Origin: VAXT01 sp963728535
GTDB taxonomy: Bacteria > Actinomycetota > Thermoleophilia > Gaiellales > Gaiellaceae
Direction: 5' to 3'
Assembly (NCBI GenBank): GCA_963728535.1
Contig: CAVSKK010000001.1
Location: 2,170,001 to 2,234,000, forward strand
DNA length: 64,000 nucleotides
Positions 6,957-15,072 of the stretch are shown piece after piece; position 1 is the first letter of the stretch, and the number at the start of each line of letters is the position of its first letter. The position numbers were made by a program, and so were the translations under genes. The notes under the pieces were generated by a model. That model had not been told where the DNA came from. It ran no database searches and saw only the letters and a program-made list of their open reading frames with translations.

Positions 6957-7592
6957 CGCGAATTCCGGATCGTCGGCGGCGGCCAGGCTCCGAATCGCGT
7001 CGAAGTCGGAGTCCTTCTCCGCGAGCTCTCTGAAGCTCGGATCGATCTCCACGGAGCGGCGCAGGTGCTCGAGAGCTTGCTGTTCGTTTCCGTTCAGGCT
7101 CTCGGCGCAGGCGAGGTTGTAGAGAACCCCAGCGTCTTCCGGTGTCTCGGCCAGCAGGGTTTCCAGCGCCTCGATCGCCTTTCCGTAGTCCTTCGTCGCG
7201 AAGTGCACGAGTGCAGGCGCCTGTCGCTCCCAGCCGGACGGCTTGAACGCCTCGCCCGGCTTCGCGCCGGCGATAACGATCGCCGTTTTCCCCTCTTTCG
7301 CAACCGCCTTGCGCTTCGCCCCTGGGTCGCGGACGAAGACGAACGTCCCGGCGGGCGCGTCGATCTCGTCGCCCGCGACCGTGAACGTCGCGTGCCCACT
7401 GCCGACGAAGTAGAGCTCCTCGTGGTCGCCGTGGAGCTCGTCGTGCTCGCTGACGATCGTCACGCCGGGCTCGTCGGCGAGATACGCGTTGACGCCGAAT
7501 GCGCTGATGCCGAAGTACGAGCGGATCATCGCCCAGCGCGGGCCTGAGCCGACCTGAATCGCCAATTCGGAGAGGTTGACCGTCCCGCTCAC
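6912..7592 (-). CDS. Cupin-TPR fusion protein, second paralogue
   Basis: A 226-aa soluble protein with a single cupin domain (about residues 10-125; EHDELHGDHEELYFVGSGHATFTVAGDEIDAPAGTFVFVRD) followed by a TPR-like segment (about 128-200; YGKAIEALETLLAETPEDAGVLYNLACAES, ALEHLRRSVEIDPSF). The histidines and Glu of the cupin could bind a metal. It is paralogous to the gene immediately upstream, with the same domain order and the same AEKDSDFDAIR ending. GTGA overlap with that gene shows translational coupling. The role is unknown; a ligand-sensing cupin that presents a protein-binding TPR is an inference. Confidence 0.82.
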   Translation of the reverse strand: MSGTVNLSELAIQVGSGPRWAMIRSYFGISAFGVNAYLADEPGVTIVSEHDELHGDHEELYFVGSGHATFTVAGDEIDAPAGTFVFVRDPGAKRKAVAKEGKTAIVIAGAKPGEAFKPSGWERQAPALVHFATKDYGKAIEALETLLAETPEDAGVLYNLACAESLNGNEQQALEHLRRSVEIDPSFRELAEKDSDFDAIRSLAAADDPEFASAIAGKPDTGGSSS

Positions 7593-8227
7593 GCTGGGAA
7601 CTCCGGGTCGTCGCGGAAGGCGTCGAAGTCGGAATCCTTCTGCGCGAGCTCGGCGGCCTGCGGATCGAGCTCGATCGCGCGGCGGAGGTACTCGAAAGCT
7701 GCGTCGCGGTTGCCCGTCAGGCTCTCGAAGCAGGCCGCGTTGAAGTACCCCTGCCAGGCATCGGGCCTCGCAGCGATCGCCGCGTTCATCGCCTTCCGGC
7801 CTTCCTCCTCGTTTCCGTTCTTCAGTTGTCCGAAGGCGACGAAGATCTCCTCCCAGCCCGAGATCTCATGTGGCACGCCTGGCTTGGCGCCGAATGCGAG
7901 AACAGTGGTCTTCGGCTCGGTTGCGACCGCGCCGCGCTTCGTTCCCGGCTCCGCGTAGACAAAGGTGCCGGCCGGCGCGTCGATCGCCTGGTCGCCGAGC
8001 GTGAACGTCGCGCGGCCGTTGGCGACGAAGTAGAGCTCCTCGGCCCCGTCCGGCTCGTTGTGCTCCTCGACGACGCGCTCGGTTCCCTTTGCGGCCGTGT
8101 ACGCATTGGTCCCAAAGGCTGTGATGCCAAGCCGACGTCGGACCGGACGCCAGAGCAGCCCCTCGTCGTCGACGGGGAAGCGGTCGAGATCGTCGATGTG
8201 CACGACTTCGTATGCCTTCTCGCTCAT
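7589..8227 (-). CDS. Cupin-TPR fusion protein, first paralogue
   Basis: A 212-aa protein with a cupin domain (about residues 25-120; VVEEHNEPDGAEELYFVANG, then FTLGDQAIDAPAGTFVY) and a TPR-like tail (about 132-205; YFNAACFESLTGNRDAAFEYLRRAIELDP). It shares layout and many residues with the following gene, so the pair is a tandem duplication. The ATG overlaps the DUF1028 stop (ATGA). The operon context (MBL-fold hydrolase, DUF1028) does not fix a function. Confidence 0.82.
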   Translation of the reverse strand: MSEKAYEVVHIDDLDRFPVDDEGLLWRPVRRRLGITAFGTNAYTAAKGTERVVEEHNEPDGAEELYFVANGRATFTLGDQAIDAPAGTFVYAEPGTKRGAVATEPKTTVLAFGAKPGVPHEISGWEEIFVAFGQLKNGNEEEGRKAMNAAIAARPDAWQGYFNAACFESLTGNRDAAFEYLRRAIELDPQAAELAQKDSDFDAFRDDPEFPA

Positions 8228-9066
8228 GTGCGGCTCCTCAGCGCTTCCAGGACGGCGGGATCTATCTGCTCGACTCCATCAACGCGGTCCTCGAGGTTCT
8301 CCTTCCCGGTCCAGGTCGTGAATGCTTGCTCGAGGTCTCCGTCGTAGCCGAGTTTCGCCAGCCGCTCTCTCAACTCGGACGCAAGCGCCTCGTCGACGTC
8401 CAGCCATTTATCTCTCGGTGTCTTCCCGAAGATCTCGTCGTGCAGAACATAGATCCGCCGGAGCTCTTCGATCGGGCGCTCGTGGTCTTCCACGCGCAGC
8501 TCGACTACGACGTCCGACATCTGCGCATAGCCGCCGTCGCGCTCGACGACCAGGAGCGCCGAGGACTGCTGCCCGCGGCTGTCGCCGCCTGCCGCCTGCG
8601 CTGCGGCGAGGCAGTCGATCAGGCGCTCGGCGAGCGGCTGCCCGGCGCTTCCCTCGAACGACTCCGCCATCGCGTCGACGGTCTCACCCGAGACGAGGAT
8701 GTTGCCCTGCGCCGCGTAGGCCGCGCCCGTCCGGCCGCCGGCCCAGTCCATGCACTCCTCCCCGGTGTAGGTGGCGGCGTTGCCGTTCGCGTCGACGATT
8801 CCGAGCTGACGGTGATCGCGACCTTCGTCCTCCCCGGTTAGCCGGTCGACGGCTTCCTGTGCAGAGAGCCCTTCGCGCAAGAGCTGAAGCCCATTCGGCC
8901 CGTAGCGGGGGTTCGCGTAGGCCTGCGTCGCGATCGCGCCGACCTGCGGCTCGGCCCAGGGAACAACGGATCCAACCGAGAGAAACTTCGACTGAACCGC
9001 AACGCCCCACTGGCCCGCCTCGAGATCAGCGGCGACGATCGAGTACGTCGAGATCTTCCTAGCCAT
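8224..9066 (-). CDS. DUF1028 family (Ntn-hydrolase-like) protein
   Basis: A 280-aa protein beginning MARKISTYSIVAADLEAGQWGV, the typical DUF1028 opening, with YANPRYGPNGLQLL, HRQLGIVDANGNAATYTGEEC, YAAQGNILVSGETVDAMAESFE and RLIDCLAAAQAAGGDSRGQQSSALLVV. This N-terminal domain has an Ntn-hydrolase-like fold in solved homologues; a C-terminal ~70-residue extension has a helical look (KWLDVDEALASELRERLAKLGY). I chose ATG at 9066, which overlaps the upstream 87-aa gene by 8 nt; five residues upstream another in-frame start exists. Function is unknown. Confidence 0.86.
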   Translation of the reverse strand: MARKISTYSIVAADLEAGQWGVAVQSKFLSVGSVVPWAEPQVGAIATQAYANPRYGPNGLQLLREGLSAQEAVDRLTGEDEGRDHRQLGIVDANGNAATYTGEECMDWAGGRTGAAYAAQGNILVSGETVDAMAESFEGSAGQPLAERLIDCLAAAQAAGGDSRGQQSSALLVVERDGGYAQMSDVVVELRVEDHERPIEELRRIYVLHDEIFGKTPRDKWLDVDEALASELRERLAKLGYDGDLEQAFTTWTGKENLEDRVDGVEQIDPAVLEALRSRT

Positions 9067-9322
9067 ACGTGGCCTCGACAAGGTCGATTGCGAGCAGTTC
9101 TTTCGTCGGCACGAGCACGCAGGCTACTTCCGGCCGGGCGAGCGCTGCCAGTACCTTCTCCTCCGTGTCCGCGCGCACGACGACAGGCGTGCCTTTCTCG
9201 TGGGCCGCGCGAAGCTTCGCGTCGTCGAGCTCGTCGAGCACGAGCGGCTCGGACGGGAACTCGATCTCCCCTTCGACCGCAAGCTGGGGCACGCGCTGCT
9301 TCGTCGCGCCGAACCAGCGCAC
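9059..9322 (-). CDS. 87-aa conserved-looking protein, unknown
   Basis: It starts at GTG 9322, two bases after the UPF0173 hydrolase stop, and ends overlapping the DUF1028 start, so it is embedded in a coupled operon. The sequence opens MRWFGATKQRVPQLAVEGEI and continues with KGTPVVVRADTEEKVLAALARPEVACVLVPTKELL, a short alpha/beta pattern. No signal peptide or membrane segment is present. The family is not recognised. Spacing and codon use support it being real. Confidence 0.65.
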   Translation of the reverse strand: MRWFGATKQRVPQLAVEGEIEFPSEPLVLDELDDAKLRAAHEKGTPVVVRADTEEKVLAALARPEVACVLVPTKELLAIDLVEATYG

Positions 9323-9324
9323 TC

Positions 9325-10017
9325 TCAAACCTCGACCGTCCCTCCGGGCTCGGGCGCCAGGATCTCGACGCCCGGCGCGAGCGCACTCAGCTCCTCGGGG
9401 GTGCCCGTCAGGAGCGGGAACGTCCCATAGTGGCACGGCACGCAGCGGCTGACGTCGAGCAGCTCGAGCGCGACGGCCGCCTCGCGCGGGTCCATGGTGA
9501 AGTGGCCGCCGATTGGCAGGATCGCGACATCCGGCTCGTAGAGGCGGCTGATGAGCTGCATGTCGCCGAAGACGCACGTGTCCCCGGCGAAGTAGAGCTT
9601 CGTTCCGTTCTCGACCTCGATCACCAGGCCCGTCGATTCGCCCAGGTAGGTGAGGTCGTCGGCGCTCGACGAGTGCTTCGCGTCGGTGAGCGTGATCTTG
9701 ACCCCCTCGACGTCGACGGTGCCACCCTTGTTGGGCGCGTGCTCGATCTTCTCGGGGAGGCCCTGACCGGAGAGCCAGTCGCGGATCTCGATGATTGCGA
9801 CGACGTCACAGCCGTGCTTCTTGGCGAGCTCGAGCGTGCTTCCGACGTGATCGGAATGGCCATGGGTGATCGTGATCAGGTCGACTCGTTCTGGTTCCCG
9901 CTCATCGTCCGGGCATTTCGGGTTTTCGAGGAATGGATCGACGTAGACGCGCTTTCCGCCCGGTGTGTCGAAGCGGAAGGCGGCGTGGCCGAGCCAGGTG
10001 AGTGGGACGTCGGGCAT
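9325..10017 (-). CDS. UPF0173 metal-dependent hydrolase (MBL fold)
   Basis: A 230-aa metallo-beta-lactamase-fold hydrolase with WLGHAAFRF, THGHSDHVGS (HxHxDH), DAKHSSS, LYFAGDTCVFGDM and GGHFTMDPREAA, the pattern of the UPF0173/YtkL group. It probably binds two metals; the substrate is unknown. The ATG is preceded by AAAGGAG with 6 nt spacing, making this the first gene of a five-gene operon through the cupin-TPR pair. Confidence 0.9.
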   Translation of the reverse strand: MPDVPLTWLGHAAFRFDTPGGKRVYVDPFLENPKCPDDEREPERVDLITITHGHSDHVGSTLELAKKHGCDVVAIIEIRDWLSGQGLPEKIEHAPNKGGTVDVEGVKITLTDAKHSSSADDLTYLGESTGLVIEVENGTKLYFAGDTCVFGDMQLISRLYEPDVAILPIGGHFTMDPREAAVALELLDVSRCVPCHYGTFPLLTGTPEELSALAPGVEILAPEPGGTVEV

Positions 10018-10047
10018 GCATTCTCCTTTCGGGCGACGCGGCTGAGA

Positions 10048-11643
10048 TTAACCGCTCAGCTCGACCAGAACGAACGCTTCGACGGGCTCGCTCTTGCCCT
10101 TCAGGTCGAGCGGGGCGAGTGGCTCGAAGACCGCCTGGCCGACGAGTGCTGCGTGGGTCGCTGACCCGATCACGACCCGGCCCGGTTCGGCGGCCGCCTG
10201 GAGGCGGGCGGCGAGGTTCGTCGTGTCGCCGATTGCCGTGAAGCTATGCTGCTCGGCGGCGCCGACGTTTCCGATCACCGCTGGGCCGCTGTTCACGCCG
10301 ACGCGGAAGCGAGGCCAGTCCGGCCGCCCGGCCGCCACGGCCTCGGAAGCATCGGCAAACGCAAGTGCGGCTCGCGCCGCGCGCAGCGCGTGGTCCGGCT
10401 GATCGACTGCTGCGTTGAAGACGACCATCACGGCGTCGCCCGCGAACCGCTCGATCATCCCGTCTTCGGCTGCGACGACGGGCACGACCTGCGCCCAGTA
10501 GGCGTTCAGCATGGCGACGACCTCGGGCGGGGTCGACCGCTCGGAGAAGGCGGTGAAGCCCTGGAGGTCCGCGAAGAGGACGCTGACGTCCCGTTCCTCG
10601 CCTCCGAGCTCCGCCGCGCCGGGGTCGCGCAGGCGCGTTCGGAGCTGAGGAGAGAGGTAGGGGCTGAAGAGCTGGTCGAGGCGGCGCAGCTCGCCGGCCG
10701 CCCGCTCGAGGAGCGCCGCTTCCTCGTCGCTGAGCCGACTGCGGCCGCGAATCGCGGCGATGGCGGTGTCGGGATCCTCGCCGGCGTCGAGCGAGTCGAC
10801 GAGCTCGCTCAGTGCGCCTGCATAACGCCGATCGACGAGGTCGGCGGTGTGCTCGAGGTAGAGATCCTTGAAGACGGCGCGGGTCGAGTGGCGGCGGCGG
10901 TACTCGTTCCGCGCGGTGAAGGCGACGATTCCGAAGGCGCATGCCATCAGCACGTGCCACTCCCACCAGGACGCGCGCCAGTTGCGGCCCAGGGCGATCG
11001 CGGCCATCGCCTCCGCCAGCAAGGTGAAGGCAACGGCGATGGCAAGCGGCATTGGCGCCGGCTGCCGCCGGTAGAGGAGGAGGTAGCGAACCGCTGCGAA
11101 CCCGTACAGCGGAACTCCGACTGCTCCGAGCGTGTAGAGCGGACCATGAGACTCGGTCGCGGAGAGGGCACGATCGAGGGGCGGCAGGCCGGCGAGCGAG
11201 TAGGTCGCCCAGCCGGCCAGCAGCGCGAACACCGCTCCCCGGAGAAGCGCCTGCCTTCGCATGATCGCCGCCGACCGCTCGGACGAGAGGTCGACCGCCG
11301 AGGCGGCTGCGAACACGCCTGCGAGCAGGAGGCCGACCGGAGTCGCGACGACGAAGCCCGCGTTGGCCCCTTCCAGGAGCACGCCCGGCGTGGCCAGCGC
11401 GTGGAGCCCGAGGAAGCCGGCGCTCGTCATGAATGCGAGCGAGACGAGGAAGAGGCGCGCGTCTGCCAGGCGACGGGCAGCCTCTCCGGCGAGGTAGCCC
11501 AAGACGAGGCTGACGAGCGCCGTGATCAGGACGAGCCAGAAATGGGACGGGTGGTGCTCCCAGTGAGCGTCCGCCTGCGGGCGGGCCAGCAGCAGCGCGA
11601 GCCCTGCCAGAGGGAGTACCAGTGGAAGGAGCCAGCGGGCCAC
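10048..11643 (-). CDS. Membrane-bound class III adenylate/guanylate cyclase
   Basis: A 531-aa protein with about six to eight N-terminal transmembrane segments (residues 1-245), a helical linker (about 255-330) and a C-terminal class III cyclase domain (about 345-530). The two metal-binding aspartates are visible in VLFADLQGFTAFSERS and MIERFAGDAVMVVFNAA; the transition-state part is GNVGAAEQHSFTAIGDTTNLAARLQ. It should make cAMP (or cGMP) at the inner membrane face in response to a membrane-sensed signal. The start is GTG at 11643, with TAGGGT 11 nt upstream on the minus strand. Confidence 0.9.
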   Translation of the reverse strand: MARWLLPLVLPLAGLALLLARPQADAHWEHHPSHFWLVLITALVSLVLGYLAGEAARRLADARLFLVSLAFMTSAGFLGLHALATPGVLLEGANAGFVVATPVGLLLAGVFAAASAVDLSSERSAAIMRRQALLRGAVFALLAGWATYSLAGLPPLDRALSATESHGPLYTLGAVGVPLYGFAAVRYLLLYRRQPAPMPLAIAVAFTLLAEAMAAIALGRNWRASWWEWHVLMACAFGIVAFTARNEYRRRHSTRAVFKDLYLEHTADLVDRRYAGALSELVDSLDAGEDPDTAIAAIRGRSRLSDEEAALLERAAGELRRLDQLFSPYLSPQLRTRLRDPGAAELGGEERDVSVLFADLQGFTAFSERSTPPEVVAMLNAYWAQVVPVVAAEDGMIERFAGDAVMVVFNAAVDQPDHALRAARAALAFADASEAVAAGRPDWPRFRVGVNSGPAVIGNVGAAEQHSFTAIGDTTNLAARLQAAAEPGRVVIGSATHAALVGQAVFEPLAPLDLKGKSEPVEAFVLVELSG

Positions 11644-11676
11644 GACCGACGCTCACCCTAACCTGGAAGGAACGTC

Positions 11677-12051
11677 ATGAGCACCGTCGAACCCCGGTCC
11701 ATGCGGCGCTGGATCCCAATCGCGATCGCGCTGGCCGCCGCGGCCGCCGAGGCCGCCGGAGAGCCTGGGCTGGCCTTCAATCTCGTTCTGCTGGCGGTGC
11801 CGGTCACCGCGGTCGGCGCGCTCATCGCTCTCGGTGAGCTGCTCGACAATCGGACGCTGGCGTCGGTCGAGCCGGCGGAGGCTCTCGAGCCGCTGTTCTT
11901 CGGCATTGCGCTGCTCCTGCTCGTCACAGGCGCTGCGGCAGGCGCGCCGGGCTTTGCGGTCTCCGGGTGCCTCGCGGTCTTTGGCGTTCAGGTTCTGCTC
12001 GGCTTGAGCGTCGAGCTCAGACGTCCGGCGCCAACCGTCCTAGAGCGGTAG
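11677..12051 (+). CDS. Small integral membrane protein, unknown
   Basis: A 124-aa protein with about four hydrophobic segments (WIPIAIALAAAAAEAAG, FNLVLLAVPVTAVGALIAL, LFFGIALLLLVTGAAAG, FAVSGCLAVFGVQVLLGL). Shine-Dalgarno GGAAGG lies 6 nt before the ATG. It is divergent from the cyclase (33 bp) and its 3' end overlaps nuoN by 12 bp on the opposite strand. No family is recognised. Confidence 0.7.
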   Translation: MSTVEPRSMRRWIPIAIALAAAAAEAAGEPGLAFNLVLLAVPVTAVGALIALGELLDNRTLASVEPAEALEPLFFGIALLLLVTGAAAGAPGFAVSGCLAVFGVQVLLGLSVELRRPAPTVLER

Positions 12052-13518
12052 CACCTCCGCGGCGCTCCGTGTGAAGTCGACGAGCGGCTGGATGGCGAAG
12101 AACGCTCCGATGTTGACGACCATGGCTGCGACCGCGGCGCTCGTGAGGAGCACCTCTCGCGGCGGCGAGCCACCGATCGGTGCGAGGCCGAGCTCGGCCG
12201 AAGGGCGCATGAGCATCGCGCGGATGACGGCCAGGTAGTAGTAGAGGCTGACGAGCGTCGCGGCGACACCGACGAGCACGAGCCAGTTCCATCCTGCCTC
12301 CGAGGCTGCGGAGAAGATCAGGAACTTGCCCATGAACCCGCCGGTGAGCGGGAAGCCGGCGAAGCCGAACATGAAGGTGACCATCGGCCAGCCGAGCAGC
12401 GGCCGCTCCCAGACAAAGCCCGCGAGGTTGTCGAGCGTGACCATCTCGCCGAGCTCGCGCTCGCGGGCGGCGACGACGGCGAACGCTCCGACCGAGATCG
12501 CGGCGTACGGGATCAGGTAGTAGAGGAGTGCCCGCGCTCCGAGCTGGTTGGCGGCGGCGACTGCGATCAGCATGAAGCCCGCGTGTGAGATCGAGGAGTA
12601 CGCCAGAAGCCTCTTGACGCGGGTTTGAACGAGCGCCGCGAGGTTGCCCCACGCGAGCGATGCGCAGGCGAGGAAGGCGACGGCGATCGTCCAGACGTCT
12701 TCCTTCTCCGGGAACGCGACGCTCAGAAGGCGCAGCGTGAGCACGAGGGCGACCGTCTTGGTCGCGGCGGCCATGAATCCGGTCACCGGTGTCGGCGCGC
12801 CCTCGTAGACGTCGGGCGTCCACATGTGGAACGGCGCGGCCGAGGCCTTGAACGCGAGTCCGGCGAGGATCATGGCGAGGCCGACGAGAAGGATCGGATC
12901 GGCGGTGAGGTCGTTGGCGGCGGTTGCGTTCGCGATCTCGGAGAAGCCGAGCTCGCCGGTCGAGCCGTACACGAGCGCGGAGCCGAAGAGGAGCACGGCC
13001 GACCCCATGCCGCCGATGATCAGGTACTTGAGCCCGGCCTCGAGGGAGCCGACGAGGTCGATCTCGATCGCGCAGAGGATGTACAGGCAGACCGAGAACC
13101 ACTCGAGGCCGAGGAAGAGCGTCATCAGGTTGCCGGCCTGGACGAGGAAGGCCATGCCGGCCACGGCCGTAGCGAGCAGCGCGTAGTACTCGCCGATGTG
13201 GTCCTCGCGCATGCGCGCGGAGTACGAGACGCCGACGGTCAGCAGGCCCGAGCCCATGACGATCAGCTGCGCGACCGCGGCAAACCGGTCGCGGCTGACC
13301 GCGTCGGCCACGATCAGCTGCGCGTCCGGGCTCTTCCAGTAGACGAGGGAGGCCATGACGGCTCCGCCAACGAACCCGAGCGCACAGATGAACGCCGCGA
13401 AGGGCCGGAGCAGCCAACGCGGGGCGAGCACCGCCGAGAGCAGGCAGATCGCCGCGGCGCCGAGCGCGACCAGCGAGGGCGAGAGCGCGAACCAGTCGAC
13501 TGACGGGGTCTCGATCAT
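12040..13518 (-). CDS. nuoN: NADH-quinone oxidoreductase subunit N
   Basis: A 492-aa antiporter-like proton-translocating subunit of complex I with about 14 transmembrane helices. Typical blocks are LGLEWFSVCLYILCA, SALVYGSTGELGF, FHMWTPDVYEGAPTPVTGFMAAATKT and RVKRLLAYSSISHAGFML, with conserved Lys/Glu for proton transfer. It is the last gene of the 14-gene nuo operon and overlaps nuoM by 4 nt (GATC region). Confidence 0.97.
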   Translation of the reverse strand: MIETPSVDWFALSPSLVALGAAAICLLSAVLAPRWLLRPFAAFICALGFVGGAVMASLVYWKSPDAQLIVADAVSRDRFAAVAQLIVMGSGLLTVGVSYSARMREDHIGEYYALLATAVAGMAFLVQAGNLMTLFLGLEWFSVCLYILCAIEIDLVGSLEAGLKYLIIGGMGSAVLLFGSALVYGSTGELGFSEIANATAANDLTADPILLVGLAMILAGLAFKASAAPFHMWTPDVYEGAPTPVTGFMAAATKTVALVLTLRLLSVAFPEKEDVWTIAVAFLACASLAWGNLAALVQTRVKRLLAYSSISHAGFMLIAVAAANQLGARALLYYLIPYAAISVGAFAVVAARERELGEMVTLDNLAGFVWERPLLGWPMVTFMFGFAGFPLTGGFMGKFLIFSAASEAGWNWLVLVGVAATLVSLYYYLAVIRAMLMRPSAELGLAPIGGSPPREVLLTSAAVAAMVVNIGAFFAIQPLVDFTRSAAEVLPL

Positions 13519-15071
13519 TCCGGTGGCCCGTAGCAGGTAAAGCCGAACGTAGCCCGGCCTTCACGCATCGCTTGTTCTCGGGCGGCTTCGTACGCTGCTT
13601 CGCATTCCGGAGGGACGGCGTCACCAAGCTCGGCGAGGGCCGGCCGCGTGGCCGAGTTCTCGATCACGCGATCACTGATCGCCGCAGGCCACGCTGAGAG
13701 CGCAATCAGACAGGCGACGAGCGGAACGAGAATGCCGAGCTCGGCGGGACGCAGGTCGAGTGCGGCATCAGGAACGGCAGCTCCGGGCTCCTTATGCAGG
13801 ACCGCCGAGATCAGGCGGAGCATGTACATCGCTGCGAGCACGATTCCCGTCGCGCCCGCGACTGCCCAGCCCCAACCGGAGCTGAAGACGCCGGCCAGGA
13901 TCAGGAATTCGCCGGCGAAAGCCGACGATCCCGGCACTGCGAGGGCGATGACTCCGGTTGCCATCAGGACCGTTGCCAGCGCCGGCCGGCCGCGGGCCAT
14001 GCCGCCGAGGCGCGAGAAGAGGCCGGTCGAGGTGCGCCGCTCGATCGCGCCCGCGAGCAGGAAGAGCGTGGCCGAGATCAGACCGTGGTTGACCGATTGC
14101 AGGACCGCGCCGCTGACCCCCGCCGTGTTCTCGGCGAAGACGCCGATCGTGATCAGTCCCATCTGCGCAAGGCTCGAGTACGCGATCACGCCGCGGATGT
14201 CCGGAGCGCGGAAGGCAAGGAGCGATCCGTAGACGAGCCCGACGACGGCGAGTGCGAGGATCACGTTCCGGAAGTCGTCGAACGGCCCCGGGAACTTCAT
14301 CAAGCAGATTCGGATGAAGCCGAAGATCGCCGCCTTCGAGATCACGCCCGAAAGGACAGCGGCCACCTCGGGCGACGACTCGCGGTACGCATCCGGTAGC
14401 CAGCCGTGGAGCGGGAAGAGCGGCGCTTTCACCGCAAAGGCGACCGCGAAGCCTAGGAAGAGCCAGGTGCTGTTGCTCGGGCCGGTTTCGACGAGGTCGA
14501 ACGAGTCCTTCGAGAGGCCGAAGACGATGACCGCGGCGAGCATGAGCAGCGAGCCCGCCATCGTGTAGATCACGAACTTGACCGTCGCTCCCAGCCGTCC
14601 AGGCCCGCCCCAGACGCCGATCAGGACGTAGAGCGGGATCATCATCGCCTCGAAGAAGACGTAGAACAGGAGCAGGTCCTGCGAGGCGAAGACGCCGATG
14701 ACCGCGGACGTCAGGAACAGCATCAGGCCGAAATAGGCCCGCGGCCGCTCGCGACCGACCCAGAAGCCGTAGGCGATCGCCGCCGCCATGACGACCACGG
14801 CCAGGCCGGCGAGCCAGAACGAGAAGGCGTAGAAGCCGACGTGGTAAGAGACGCCCAGGTCGCTGAACCAGATCGCCTGCTGGTCGAAGTTCGGCGTTGC
14901 GCTCGTCCGGTCGAAGTCCATCCGGGTCAGCGCGTTGATCCAGAAGCCGACCTCGACGAGCGCGACGAGCAAGGCGAACGAGCCGGCGAGGCGCCCGACC
15001 GGCAAGAGCCAGATGAACAGCGCGCCCGCCAGCGGTAGGAAGATCAGGATGGTGGCGAGCCAGCCGGTCAC
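13515..15071 (-). CDS. nuoM: NADH-quinone oxidoreductase subunit M
   Basis: A 518-aa proton-pumping subunit. The functional Glu is in LLFYVFFEAMMIPLYVLIG and the Lys/His part in FAVAFAVKAPLFPLHGWLPDAY; IRGVIAYSSLAQMGLI follows. A soluble C-terminal tail of about 45 residues (AVPPECEAAYEAAREQAMREG, then TFGFTCYGPPE) with two cysteines follows the last helix, an extension not seen in E. coli NuoM as I recall it. The stop is one base from the nuoL stop-start junction region, so it is co-translated with its neighbours. Confidence 0.97.
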   Translation of the reverse strand: MTGWLATILIFLPLAGALFIWLLPVGRLAGSFALLVALVEVGFWINALTRMDFDRTSATPNFDQQAIWFSDLGVSYHVGFYAFSFWLAGLAVVVMAAAIAYGFWVGRERPRAYFGLMLFLTSAVIGVFASQDLLLFYVFFEAMMIPLYVLIGVWGGPGRLGATVKFVIYTMAGSLLMLAAVIVFGLSKDSFDLVETGPSNSTWLFLGFAVAFAVKAPLFPLHGWLPDAYRESSPEVAAVLSGVISKAAIFGFIRICLMKFPGPFDDFRNVILALAVVGLVYGSLLAFRAPDIRGVIAYSSLAQMGLITIGVFAENTAGVSGAVLQSVNHGLISATLFLLAGAIERRTSTGLFSRLGGMARGRPALATVLMATGVIALAVPGSSAFAGEFLILAGVFSSGWGWAVAGATGIVLAAMYMLRLISAVLHKEPGAAVPDAALDLRPAELGILVPLVACLIALSAWPAAISDRVIENSATRPALAELGDAVPPECEAAYEAAREQAMREGRATFGFTCYGPPE

Positions 15072-15072
15072 G

